In this document: piece by piece, positions 27,647 through 35,974 of the stretch
How positions within the stretch are numbered: the first letter of the stretch is position 1
Layout: each line of letters begins with the position of its first letter
Assembly: GCA_027858345.1 (NCBI GenBank)
Contig: JAQICX010000217.1
Span: 1-59,673 of the forward strand
Direction of reading: 5' to 3'
Source of the DNA: Kiritimatiellia bacterium
GTDB taxonomy: Bacteria > Verrucomicrobiota > Kiritimatiellia > JAQICX01
DNA length: 59,673 nucleotides
Program-made: the position numbers and the translations under genes
The notes under the pieces: model-generated
Databases searched by the model: none
What the model was told of the DNA's origin: nothing
What the model saw: the letters and a program-made list of their open reading frames with translations, nothing else

Positions 27647-28269
27647 AATTCCTCTTTTTTCAGTTAGACTGTTAGTCCGTTAGAAAGTTAGACAGAGACA
27701 ATCGCCGGCGTCAGCCGGCACATAGTTCCCACCTGTCGCGCCGTAGTCCCGAAGGGCAAAGGCGGATCTTTCCCATAGTTCCCATGAGCCAGAAGCCAAC
27801 CAATTTTTATGATAACGAGGACGTTATCGCGCCCAAACTTGCAAATCAACATTGTCTTGCAAGACAGGGAGCGACGATGTCCCCATCGTCATTTTCTTCC
27901 GTCGGTCAACTACAGGAGGCATCCCTGCAAAGCAACACTAAACTGCACATTTAACACTGTAGCCGAGGTCAGCAGACCTCGAACATAATAAATACTGCCA
28001 GAGGCATTCCACAATTCGTAATTCTTAATTATTAATTCGTAATTGATTTGCCCTTACTAACTCTCTAACTATCTAACGGTCTAACTGTCTAACCGTCTAA
28101 CTGTCCAACTATCACCCCATACACCCCTAGTTCGCAAAAACTCCTCCTCTTTAAGGGGAGGTGGCTAGCGAAGCTAGACGGAGGGGTTGTTCTCAATCTT
28201 TACCTTAAACTCAATCTGCGAGCAAAGCGAGCTCTCAGCCTTTATCTTAACCTTAACCTCAATGAAAGC
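27647..28269. repeat. 623-bp repeat mosaic upstream of the LacI gene
   Basis: No gene. In order: four octamers TTAGACTG, TTAGTCCG, TTAGAAAG, TTAGACAG (27664-27695) and a following ~50 bp shared with 30898-30980; the word TCGCGCCGTAGTCCCGAAG near 27737; a stand-alone gamma palindrome (27809-27892); a stand-alone beta palindrome (27899-27985); seven octamers of ACTGTCTA type (28060-28115); and words with CTCCTCCTCTTTAAGGGGAG near 28140. Confidence 0.8.
28060..28115 (+). repeat. Octamer array, 7 units of ACNGTCTA
   Basis: Exact 8-bp units: ACTCTCTA, ACTATCTA, ACGGTCTA, ACTGTCTA, ACCGTCTA, ACTGTCCA, ACTATCAC. The same family occurs at 51946-52033 and, inverted, at 27664 and 30898. Confidence 0.9.
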
Positions 28270-28920
28270 TTAGCTTTCAATTGTCCCATACAGTCCCTGC
28301 GCAATCAACAGGTGTCCCGTCTCATTTGGATGAACAGGCTCTCCGCAATACACATCCGGGTGTTTATATTTCAACTGCTCCTGAAACAACTCATGAGTAT
28401 TGAGAAACATTGTATCATATTTTTCAGATAAATCCTCAACAATTTTTATATAAGTTGGCAACAAATTCCAAACTTTTGTTCTATAGGCGTCTTTAACAGC
28501 ATTGCCTCTACTCATATAAAATGGCGAAATCAATATAATTTTGCAGTCTGGAAAAGCCTCTTTTGTATCAGAAATAATTTGATCATAAATTCTTTCAAAA
28601 CCTTCAGGACTCTGCAATTCAGTTTTGTTACAAAGATATCTATTTAGGTCATTAATGCCGATTTTTATAGAAACCCAATCTGGTTTATGACTAAGAACAT
28701 CATCATCCCAACGGCTTCTCAAGTCTTCAACTGTGTCCCCGCCAATCCCCTTATTGATGATACCAATATTTTTTTTTGGTTCATTGGTAATAACCAAGTC
28801 TCTAAATTTCGAGACATATCCTGCACCATAAGGTCTATGCTGATTATCTCTTCGTCCACAATCTGTTATACTATCCCCAATAAGTAAAAACTTACTTCCG
28901 TCCTCAACTAATGTTGTCAT
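28270..28920 (-). CDS. SGNH/GDSL-family esterase
   Basis: 216 residues with the four SGNH blocks: LIGDSITDCGRR (nucleophile Ser), a Gly-bearing KGIGGDTVEDLRSRW, GINDLNRY (Asn of the oxyanion hole) and VHPNETGHLLIAQGL (catalytic His; the residue three before it is Glu). No signal peptide, so it is cytoplasmic. Relatives act as lipases, carbohydrate acetyl-esterases or rhamnogalacturonan acetylesterases; in this glycan-related neighbourhood deacetylation of a sugar is plausible. RBS AGGA. A 20-bp palindrome separates it from the upstream isomerase gene. Confidence 0.88.
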   Translation of the reverse strand: MTTLVEDGSKFLLIGDSITDCGRRDNQHRPYGAGYVSKFRDLVITNEPKKNIGIINKGIGGDTVEDLRSRWDDDVLSHKPDWVSIKIGINDLNRYLCNKTELQSPEGFERIYDQIISDTKEAFPDCKIILISPFYMSRGNAVKDAYRTKVWNLLPTYIKIVEDLSEKYDTMFLNTHELFQEQLKYKHPDVYCGEPVHPNETGHLLIAQGLYGTIES

Positions 28921-28938
28921 CTTTTTCCTTTTTTGTAC

Positions 28939-28958
28939 GGGCGAGGCATGCCTCGCCC
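28939..28958. repeat. Perfect 20-bp palindrome between cistrons
   Basis: GGGCGAGGCATGCCTCGCCC starts one base after the stop codon of the isomerase gene upstream (minus strand). There is no T-run after it, so it is not a standard terminator; a mRNA-stabilising or attenuating role is possible. Confidence 0.8.
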
Positions 28959-29792
28959 CTATTTTTCAAATATTGATTTTATTTTATCAAGCCCGGTCTT
29001 TGCAACAACCAAAGCATCCTGCTGCCAATACGTCTCATTGAACAACTCAACCGACAACACCCCGGAAAAATTCTCGCCAAGATGTTCAAAGATTTCATCA
29101 TAAGGAGCGATTCCATCTCCTGGATAAACCCTATCAGAATCTTTAATAACATCCCATTCAGGTTTTTCCGGATAATCATTCACATGCAGAATTGCAATCT
29201 TACTTGAATCAATCAAACTTAAGCCATTAAAATGACCACTACCTTTATACATATGAAAAACATCTGCCAAGATACATGCATCTTTGCTTCCGCTTTCAGC
29301 TGCAACAAGTAAAGCCTCTCCAAGTTTTCCAAGTGTTTTTGCAACACCCCAGAATTCCAGAACAGGTATAACATTATACTTTGCACCTAAATCAATCAAA
29401 TCTGCATATCGCTCCGCTAAGTCAAAAAGGTTGACACCCTCAATCTGATAAGTTCCAAATGGCGGCGCGGCAACATATGGACAGTCAAGTTCCTGAGCCA
29501 TTTTAAAACAACGCTCTGCTTCTTCAAGTCCACTCCTGCGAATCTCATCATTAGGGGAATCCCATTCAAAAAAACCAATAAGATTAACTGTCTTCAAGCC
29601 GGAATCTTTAATCAATGCAGCAAGCTGCCTAAGATTTCCGCCGGCTTCAACATATTCATCTAGCTCTTTAATCCACGGCTCAATTCCGTCATAGCCAGCC
29701 TCAGCTGTGATCTGAACCTTTTTCTCAAGCGACAACTCACCGCACTCGCGAATCGTGCTCGTATTCAATGCATAAATATATTTTCTCATCAT
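28959..29792 (-). CDS. Sugar phosphate isomerase/epimerase (xylose-isomerase-like TIM barrel)
   Basis: 277 residues, starting MMRKYIYALNTSTIREC, with the AP-endonuclease-2 fold. The usual metal-site residues can be placed: Glu in PVLEFWG, Asp and His in LADVFHMYKG, His in AILHVNDYPE and Glu in GVLSVELFNETYW. Enzymes of this family epimerise or isomerise free sugars, inosose or keto-sugars in the cytoplasm. It lies between a Gfo/Idh oxidoreductase and an SGNH esterase on the same strand, suggesting a shared catabolic route. RBS AAGGAGAG. Confidence 0.88.
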   Translation of the reverse strand: MMRKYIYALNTSTIRECGELSLEKKVQITAEAGYDGIEPWIKELDEYVEAGGNLRQLAALIKDSGLKTVNLIGFFEWDSPNDEIRRSGLEEAERCFKMAQELDCPYVAAPPFGTYQIEGVNLFDLAERYADLIDLGAKYNVIPVLEFWGVAKTLGKLGEALLVAAESGSKDACILADVFHMYKGSGHFNGLSLIDSSKIAILHVNDYPEKPEWDVIKDSDRVYPGDGIAPYDEIFEHLGENFSGVLSVELFNETYWQQDALVVAKTGLDKIKSIFEK

Positions 29793-29861
29793 CTCTCCTT
29801 CTTGAATGGGCGAAAAAATCTTTCACTCCAGTACGGTCAGGCCTTGTGTCTGCCCTCTTTC

Positions 29862-30875
29862 TTAATTGAATTTCCCAGCTTCAAGCATTGTTACAAATGG
29901 ATTATCATCAATATCAATTGGCAGCTCAATACGACTGTTTTGTCTTACCGACTCATAAAACGCAAAGATAATCTCTGTGGCACGCAACCCTTTTTTATAA
30001 TCAATTTCAGGCTCTGTTCCATTTTCATATGAATCAACAAAATCCTTCATCATAGCAGCCATAGTCTCTTCACCAACATGTTCGTACTTCTCTGGCTTCC
30101 AACTTGGATCGGCATAAACCGCAGAATTAAGATATCCCCCATCCCACTCAACCTCAATAAAACCCTTTTCGCCAATAACTCGAACGCCAGTATACATATC
30201 AAGATCAGGACCACCGGTCTGAATATGAGCCCGTACTCCATTTTCAAAAACAACTATACCAGCCGCCATAGACTCTGCACTTACACCAAACCAGTTTATT
30301 GGCTCCTTGGCATCAATTGCTCCCAAAACCCATTTGGCTGGAGTTTCGTCCATAAAAGATATTGCCTGATCAAAAGTGTGAGTTCCACAATCAAGAAGAT
30401 TCATAGGAGAATAAAGATCCATGCGCAGAATTTTTCCAAAAACACCATCTTTAATCATCTTTCTTACTGCAATGTTTCCCTTGCAATAGCGACGCTGATG
30501 CGAAAAGGTCAATTGACATCCGCTGCTCTTTGCAAGCTCTCCCATCTTCACACAATCTCCCCAACTTGGAGCCATTGGCTTCTCTGAATGATAAACCTTA
30601 ACCCCGGCATTGACGCAATCCTGAAAAGTACTAAGGTGCAGAATTGTCCAAAGACATCCAATAACAATCTCCGGCTTCTCATTTTCAAGCATTTCTTTAT
30701 GATCTGTATAAACTACAGGCTTCGAACCAAATTCTGCACTCATTGCAGCAGCAGCCTCTTCGTTGATATCACAAACACCCACAACCTCGCAACGCTCATC
30801 TGCCAACAACGCAGGCACATGCAACATAGCTCGTTTACCACACCCAATCATCCCAACCTTATATTTCTTCATCAT
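29862..30875 (-). CDS. Gfo/Idh/MocA-family oxidoreductase
   Basis: 337 residues. The N-terminal Rossmann fold begins VGMIGCGKRAMLHVPAL. The family's catalytic Lys lies in the EKP motif (YHSEKPMAPSW), and the C-terminal domain keeps the D-x-x-x-H pattern in LLDCGTHTFDQAISFM. These enzymes oxidise or reduce a sugar carbon with NAD(P), often as the first step of 3-keto-glycoside breakdown or inositol catabolism. The adjacent isomerases on the same strand support that type of route. RBS AAAGGAAAG. The substrate is unknown. Confidence 0.92.
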   Translation of the reverse strand: MMKKYKVGMIGCGKRAMLHVPALLADERCEVVGVCDINEEAAAAMSAEFGSKPVVYTDHKEMLENEKPEIVIGCLWTILHLSTFQDCVNAGVKVYHSEKPMAPSWGDCVKMGELAKSSGCQLTFSHQRRYCKGNIAVRKMIKDGVFGKILRMDLYSPMNLLDCGTHTFDQAISFMDETPAKWVLGAIDAKEPINWFGVSAESMAAGIVVFENGVRAHIQTGGPDLDMYTGVRVIGEKGFIEVEWDGGYLNSAVYADPSWKPEKYEHVGEETMAAMMKDFVDSYENGTEPEIDYKKGLRATEIIFAFYESVRQNSRIELPIDIDDNPFVTMLEAGKFN

Positions 30876-31110
30876 CTTTCCTTTATTTATTTATCAGTTA
30901 GACTGTTAGTCCGTTAGAAAGTTAGACAGGAGCAATCACCGGTGTCAGCCGGCACATAGTTCCCATCTTTCCCATAATTCCCGTACGGACAGACCTATGC
31001 ATCTGCCCTTTTCTATAATAAATACCTGCGGAGCTATTCCAACCTTAACCTTAATCTTAGCCTTAACCTGCTGGCTCCGCCAGCCCTCAAACTTTACCTT
31101 AACCTTAATC
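30876..31110. repeat. Repeat mosaic between Gfo/Idh and the second isomerase
   Basis: Four inverted octamers (30898-30929) identical to those at 27664-27695 plus the shared downstream words GTCAGCCGGCACATAGTTCC. Then the phrase TACCTGCGGAGCTATTCCAA (31022-31041) with period-6 CCTTAA units, as at 11839. No gene. Confidence 0.75.
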
Positions 31111-31872
31111 TTAGCGTAGTCCCGCCTCGCGAATGTTCAGAATACTTGCCATCGCACTTTCGTAATGAGTCAAATTTCCAGGTTTATCCTGCTCAACAAC
31201 CATCCATTCCGTGCCTCGCGCAGCAGCAGCTTCCATTGTTCCGAAGCAATTTACCTTGCCCATTCCAACCGCACAGAAAAGTCCTCTTGTGTGCAATTCT
31301 GATAAATCCTTAACATGCAGAACAGAAATTCTTTCCCCGCAACGCCTAATAACCTGTACAGGATCCGCTCCCCCAAATGTACACCATGCAATGTCCAACT
31401 CAAATTTCAACTTCTCTGTATTCTTATAGTAAATATCAAAAATACATTCATTCTTTTTTTCGCCAAACTTTGAAATAAATTCATGCTCATGGTTATGATA
31501 AATAAAATCTAATCCACCTTCATTGCACTTCACAGCCATTCTTTCAAACTGCTCTGCAAGGGCAAGTGCTTCATCTGTTGTCTCTGGTCCCGACCAATAA
31601 GAAACAACATACTTTGATCCAAGAATCTGCGCAGCTTCAATAGTCTTGCCAAGATTTTCCTCATTGTAGTGACTGCAGACAAGGGCAACTGTATCCATTC
31701 CCAAATCATCCATCTTCTTGCGACTCTCTTTCATCTCATCTTTGCTGTCACTGACAAACATGGAACTCTCAAACCCCTGATACCCCAAATCTGACATATT
31801 CTTTAAAGTTCCCCAAAGGTCTTGTTCCAACTCATCATTAATCATTCCAATCAATCCAATTTTATGCTTCAT
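31111..31872 (-). CDS. Sugar phosphate isomerase/epimerase, IolE-like
   Basis: 253 residues when begun at ATG 31872 (MKHKIGLIGMINDELEQDLW), which has AGAGGAAAAG upstream; a longer frame would read into repeat DNA. Xylose-isomerase-like barrel with IYHNHEHEF, LDIAWCTFGG, ISVLHVKDLS and WMVVEQDKPG as metal and active-site strands. HNHxHEF is common in the inosose-dehydratase/isomerase branch. It is distinct from the barrel protein at 28959-29792. It probably works with the Gfo/Idh oxidoreductase. Confidence 0.88.
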   Translation of the reverse strand: MKHKIGLIGMINDELEQDLWGTLKNMSDLGYQGFESSMFVSDSKDEMKESRKKMDDLGMDTVALVCSHYNEENLGKTIEAAQILGSKYVVSYWSGPETTDEALALAEQFERMAVKCNEGGLDFIYHNHEHEFISKFGEKKNECIFDIYYKNTEKLKFELDIAWCTFGGADPVQVIRRCGERISVLHVKDLSELHTRGLFCAVGMGKVNCFGTMEAAAARGTEWMVVEQDKPGNLTHYESAMASILNIREAGLR

Positions 31873-32299
31873 CTGCTTTTCCTCTATTTTACGTTTTATC
31901 ACTGCTTTTATAACATATTCGTCGGTCAACGCCCGACGCTACAGCCGGTGATTTCACATTAAACCATTAAACTACACATTTCACACTGTAGCGGCGGGCG
32001 CTGACCGACGAAAAATTAGGGCCTTAAATCAATGCATTTTTAATCACTCGTGCAATCATTTAAATGGGAATATAATACAAAAACCATCATAATGCAAATG
32101 ATTTTCTTTAGAAATCACAAAAAAAACAGCTGATTATGAGATGTTTTTATAAATAATCATAAATTCCGCATTTTGCACGGGCAAGGCCTGTCGAGCCGTA
32201 GTCTGCAGAGCGAAGGATGAAGTTGCGATTCAACGAGGCGATAGCCTCCATTAACTTCCCACTTCCCACCTAACACTTATCACTGCTGGCTTCCGCCAG
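31873..32299. repeat. Spacer with stand-alone beta palindrome
   Basis: 31921-32012 is a class beta palindrome without the outer element ends: GTCGGTCAACGCCCGACGCT and CTGTAGCGGCGGGCGCTGAC. Word TCGAGCCGTAGTCTGCAGAG lies near 32190 and GCTGGCTTCCGCCAGC near 32284. The middle is AT-rich. No gene. Confidence 0.7.
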
Positions 32300-33688
32300 C
32301 TACCCCGACATCGTCGGCATATCAGCAAGATCATAATATGCAATCATATACGGATGATTCTCATCATATTGTGTCAAAGGTTTTGCATTTTCACAAAAAC
32401 CGCATGGTCGAACCTCTTCACCTTCCATATCATTAAATGAGTCACCAAACATCTTTCGATACTTATCTGCAACAGCATTTAGTTCTGCAACAATCTCAGG
32501 TTTTTCATCAAGCAGATTGCAAGTTTCACCAACATCATCACTCAGATTATAAAGTTCATTAACAACATTATTGCCTGATTGTTGCGTGCCAGGATTCCAG
32601 CCTGTCTTACAGAAATGGAGTTTCCAGTCGCCTTTACGGATAGCTTCCAAAACACCACCTTTATAGTATGCAAACTCATCTCTTTGGGAATCATCACCAT
32701 TTAAAATAGCATTTTTCATTGAAATACTGTCAATTTTTGTTTCAGGCAACGGGATATCTAAAATATCACTGATTGTAGCAAACAGATCCATAGAAGAAGC
32801 AATTCCTGAACATGTTGACCCTGCGTCTATTTTGCCTGGCCAGCGAATAATAAAGGGCACTCTCTGTCCGCCTTCCCAAGTCTGGGCCTTTGTTCCTCTA
32901 AGAGGTGCATTGCTGCCGCCCTCACCACTGGAACGCGAACCATTATCAGAAGTAAATATGACAATTGTATCATCCTTCATGCCAAGTCTTTCAAGTTCAG
33001 CCTCAATCATTGCCATTGCCCAATCGATGCAGGCTACCGCCCCACCATATGCACCATTTCGGGATAGCTCAAGAAACTGCTTTGGAATAAATAACGGAAC
33101 ATGAACATACATGTGTGCAAGATAAAGGAAAAATGGTTCATCAGAACTCTTTCTCATGAACTGCAGAGCCTCATCAACATAACGCTCGGTAATTCCTCTT
33201 TGGTCAGGCTGCTGCTGAATAACCTCTTCATTACGCATCAACGGTAGCGGTGGAGTATCCATTCTTTTGCTTTGGCGTCCCATGTCATTACTGAAAGGAA
33301 TTCCAAAATATTCATCAAACCCATGATTGGTCGGAAGAAAATCAAGCTGATCTCCGCAATGCCACTTGCCAATAATCTTTGTATTATATCCAACAGACTT
33401 CAATTGGTCTGCAATGGTTGTTTCGTCAGGATTCAATCCTTGAGCCTGCCCTGGAAACAAAACCTGAAAGTCTGCAAAGCCAATTCGCTGAGAATAGCAA
33501 CCGGTCATCATACCGGCGCGTGAAGCCGAACATACAGGAGAAACCATGTAGAAATCAGTAAAGCGCATTCCTTCGGTAGCAAGTTTATCAAGAGTAGGTG
33601 TGTCATTGCGTTCAGAACCGTAGCATCCAAGATCTCCGTATCCCAAGTCATCACAATTCACAAGAATAATATTCGGTCTATCAGTCAT
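32300..33688 (-). CDS. Sulfatase, type I formylglycine-dependent
   Basis: 462 residues when begun at ATG 33688 (MTDRPNIILVNCDDLGYGD), with GGGAG six bases upstream. Family traits: metal ligands Asp13-Asp14, the formylglycine Cys53 in SPVCSASRAGMMTG (C-x-A-x-R, a known variant of C-x-P-x-R), KWHCGD, and TSDNGSRSSGEGG for the second metal Asp-Asn pair. Hydrolyses sulfate esters of glycans or other compounds. No signal peptide is seen, so it would act inside the cell on imported oligosaccharides. No activating enzyme (anSME) lies in the window. Neighbouring isomerase and aldo/keto reductase genes share the strand. Confidence 0.93.
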   Translation of the reverse strand: MTDRPNIILVNCDDLGYGDLGCYGSERNDTPTLDKLATEGMRFTDFYMVSPVCSASRAGMMTGCYSQRIGFADFQVLFPGQAQGLNPDETTIADQLKSVGYNTKIIGKWHCGDQLDFLPTNHGFDEYFGIPFSNDMGRQSKRMDTPPLPLMRNEEVIQQQPDQRGITERYVDEALQFMRKSSDEPFFLYLAHMYVHVPLFIPKQFLELSRNGAYGGAVACIDWAMAMIEAELERLGMKDDTIVIFTSDNGSRSSGEGGSNAPLRGTKAQTWEGGQRVPFIIRWPGKIDAGSTCSGIASSMDLFATISDILDIPLPETKIDSISMKNAILNGDDSQRDEFAYYKGGVLEAIRKGDWKLHFCKTGWNPGTQQSGNNVVNELYNLSDDVGETCNLLDEKPEIVAELNAVADKYRKMFGDSFNDMEGEEVRPCGFCENAKPLTQYDENHPYMIAYYDLADMPTMSG

Positions 33689-33780
33689 AAAAGCTCCCTT
33701 TGCATTAATATTAAAAAAGAAAGACATTTTATAATATTGAGAACCAAATAGAAACTCTTTTCTGAAAAATTGTACAGGCA

Positions 33781-33970
33781 CCTCAATTTTTAGGTTGAAA
33801 ACCCTTTTCGGTGGGGTGAAGCACCCCGACCCTTCCTCCTTCGCTGTCCCAGACTACGGCGTGACAAGAAATGTGCAGATGCTACAACCAAAGCTAAGTC
33901 ATTTATTGAAAGGTGTTTTGTAGGGTCGGGGTCCGTGACCCCGCCTTTAAAATAAAATTTTCAACTGATA
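33781..33970 (+). repeat. Nested-palindrome element, copy F, with an inserted word
   Basis: Left end CCTCAATTTTTAGGTTGAA and alpha core (GGTGGGGTGAAGCACCCCG / GTAGGGTCGGGG...CCCCGCC). About 36 bp are inserted after the first arm, including CTTCGCTGTCCCAGACTACG, a dispersed word also found near 11483, 27740 and 32190. The right tail is lost. No gene in 33689-34046. Confidence 0.75.
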
Positions 33971-34046
33971 TCTTTACTTAAACAGGTAAACCTTATTAAC
34001 GTATATATATCGCCGTTCCAACGGTTAATCTAGTCATCTTAAGTCC

Positions 34047-34118
34047 TTACAAGCGTCCTCTTCCTCCACTGCCTGCTCCAATCACAACCAGATCCCAAGT
34101 TGTAAACAACTCTGCCAT
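34047..34118 (-). pseudogene. 23-codon N-terminal remnant of an FAD-dependent oxidoreductase
   Basis: Encodes MAELFTTWDLVVIGAGSGG then RGRL and stop. WDLVVIGAGSGG is the dinucleotide-binding start of an FAD oxidoreductase. It begins 14 bases after the aldo/keto reductase stop, in the place of the next cistron, so an operon gene appears to have been cut off by rearrangement. Confidence 0.6.
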
Positions 34119-34129
34119 CAGGCAAATTC

Positions 34130-35125
34130 TCAATCATAAAACTTGTCAATAACACTCTGCATATTTTTTAGATTTTCAACCGATAATATAACAGAACCTG
34201 CTTTGGCATTTTCAACTGCCTGTTCTGGATTTCTGGCACCAACTAAAGCATGAGAACAGCCTGGCTGAGCAATAATCCAAGCTATAACTAATTGACCTAA
34301 AGAAATACCATGAGCATCAGCAATAGGTCTGAAGGAATCAAGCATTGTCAAAATTTTTCTTCGATTTGACAAACTAAACCGATCGTTATCCCTACGCTGA
34401 TCTCCCTCTTCAAAAACTCTGTCCGGACCAATTTTACCGGTTAATAGACCTTGACCCAGCGGTGAATAAGCAAGAAAGGATATACCATGCTCCTTCACAT
34501 ATGGTAAATTATCCTGCTCGTGATTGCGATCCAGCATTGAATAAAGTTCCTGGTCAGCATCAAGGGTTCCTGATCTACGATAGCTTTCCATTTGTTCAAT
34601 TGTAGCATTAGAACAGCCAATTGCTTTGATCTTTCCTTCTTTTTTTAGCTCCATAAGAGTCTGCATGGTCTCATCTATCGGAGTAGTGAAGTCCTGCCAA
34701 TGAGTCTGATATATATCAATATAATCCGTTTTAAGCCTACGCAGACTTTGCTCAACTTCATAACGAATCACTTCGGGAGAAAGACATTTATAAACATTGA
34801 TACCACCATGTTCATCAAGATTTTCTTCGGTTGATGTAAAGAAAAAATCTCCTTTCTGCTCATGCCATATCAGACCGCACTTAGTTGCCAAAACAACCTT
34901 ATCTCGTCGATCTGCAATAGCTTTTCCAACAAGCTCTTCAGATTTACCGAAACCGTATGCCGGAGCCGTATCGATAAGATTAATTCCCTCATCAATACCT
35001 GCATGAATGGCTCTAATGGCATCTTTCTCATCAGAACCTCCCCACATCCATCCTCCAATGGCCCAAGTACCAAGACCGACTACTGAAGATTTTATATCTG
35101 ACATTCCTATATTTTTATATTTCAT
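34130..35125 (-). CDS. Aldo/keto reductase
   Basis: 331 residues, a full AKR barrel: GLGTWAIGGWMWGG at the start, the catalytic Asp and Tyr in NLIDTAPAYGFGKSEELVG, Lys in VVLATKCGLIW, His in IDIYQTHW. The NADP-binding end is SHALVGARNPEQAVEN. It reduces an aldehyde or ketone, here probably a sugar or derived carbonyl, in the cytoplasm. Strand and position suggest it belongs to the carbohydrate region. RBS AAAGGGAAT. A truncated FAD gene follows. Confidence 0.92.
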   Translation of the reverse strand: MKYKNIGMSDIKSSVVGLGTWAIGGWMWGGSDEKDAIRAIHAGIDEGINLIDTAPAYGFGKSEELVGKAIADRRDKVVLATKCGLIWHEQKGDFFFTSTEENLDEHGGINVYKCLSPEVIRYEVEQSLRRLKTDYIDIYQTHWQDFTTPIDETMQTLMELKKEGKIKAIGCSNATIEQMESYRRSGTLDADQELYSMLDRNHEQDNLPYVKEHGISFLAYSPLGQGLLTGKIGPDRVFEEGDQRRDNDRFSLSNRRKILTMLDSFRPIADAHGISLGQLVIAWIIAQPGCSHALVGARNPEQAVENAKAGSVILSVENLKNMQSVIDKFYD

Positions 35126-35823
35126 AAATATTCCCTTTCTTTAATTATTATATATATGTTCCACTAGGTGGTATAACCCGTATATTTCACAAAAACACTT
35201 ATAAATCGGTATAACTACTTGTAATAGAATTTCTTACAGCAGAATATAAGAAATACGTTTTCTAAAAAATACAAATTTAGTGATATCGCCCTGTCGGGTG
35301 AGGCGCTAGCGCCTCATAAAATATACGGGATAATTGTCATAGCCACATTATCAAAACTCATTTTTCCAATCCAATTCCAATATGTTGCATACTTTGCATT
35401 AAAGCAAATTTCCAGAAATAAGTAATCTCCCCAATCGTTTCCCTCTGTATAATGAAGGTTTGCCTAAATATCACTTTCAGAATCAATTAAGATGCGTGAT
35501 ATTGCATTACATATTTATAAAAAGCATAGAATTGTAATATAAAATCACCTTCACGCTTTTTGAAATAAAAGGGCTAAAAGCCTTACAGACAAGCATTGAT
35601 TATATTTTATTAAAGCATTCAACATATGCGTTTTATGAATTAAACGGGGAGCCCTAAATTAAACTAAAGACAGTCTAGTCTAATCACAAAAAATGTCAAC
35701 ATTTTTTAATAAAATCTATATTTTAAAAAGTATAAGATTAAGTGCGAATAATAATTAAGGTCGTCTTATAATGGTTCAGGTTTTCAAACAGCAAATTTTG
35801 AAAATTAAGTGAAACCTATTTTA
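35126..35823. other. ~700-bp spacer with decayed coding DNA
   Basis: Besides the remnant at 35314-35512, the segment 35281-35313 holds the word CCTGTCGGGTGAGGCGCTAGC, which recurs inverted near 46725-46748. 35640-35823 is AT-rich and includes TAATGGTTCAGG, possibly the outer end of the IS3 remnant next to it. No intact gene. Confidence 0.5.
35314..35512 (-). pseudogene. Decayed gene end with an internal stop
   Basis: One frame reads NAISRILIDSESDI, an in-frame TAG, ANLHYTEGNDWGDYLFLEI, then CFNAKYATYWNWIGKMSFDN to a final TGA. The aromatic-rich, non-repetitive text looks like genuine protein, but there is no start and the family was not recognised. Confidence 0.35.
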
Positions 35824-35974
35824 TTAAGCTGCAATATGCAACTTGATACTTCCTGTATATATTTCCATCGGATAGTTATCCTCAAGAGACTGGTGTTCTC
35901 TTCTGTTATTATAATATTCAAAAAAATTCTTCTTTTAATTTCCACCAAATACTCTCAACGCCTTTATTATCTAT
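35824..35974 (-). mobile_element. IS3-family transposase remnant (C-terminal DDE end, frameshifted)
   Basis: Minus strand reads DNKGVESIWWKLKEEFF, then after a one-base frameshift in a run of seven T, EYYNNRREHQSLEDNYPMEIY and KLHIAA, stop. DN-x3-ES and the YNN-x-R-x-H-x-SL pattern are the end of the IS3/IS150 integrase core (catalytic Glu in VES). Its first codons overlap the stop of the mtlD-like gene. Confidence 0.8.

Noticed and set aside
28939-28958. 20-bp palindrome as a Rho-independent terminator
   Set aside because: A-rich and not T-rich on the minus strand after the stem; the next gene follows within 20 bp.
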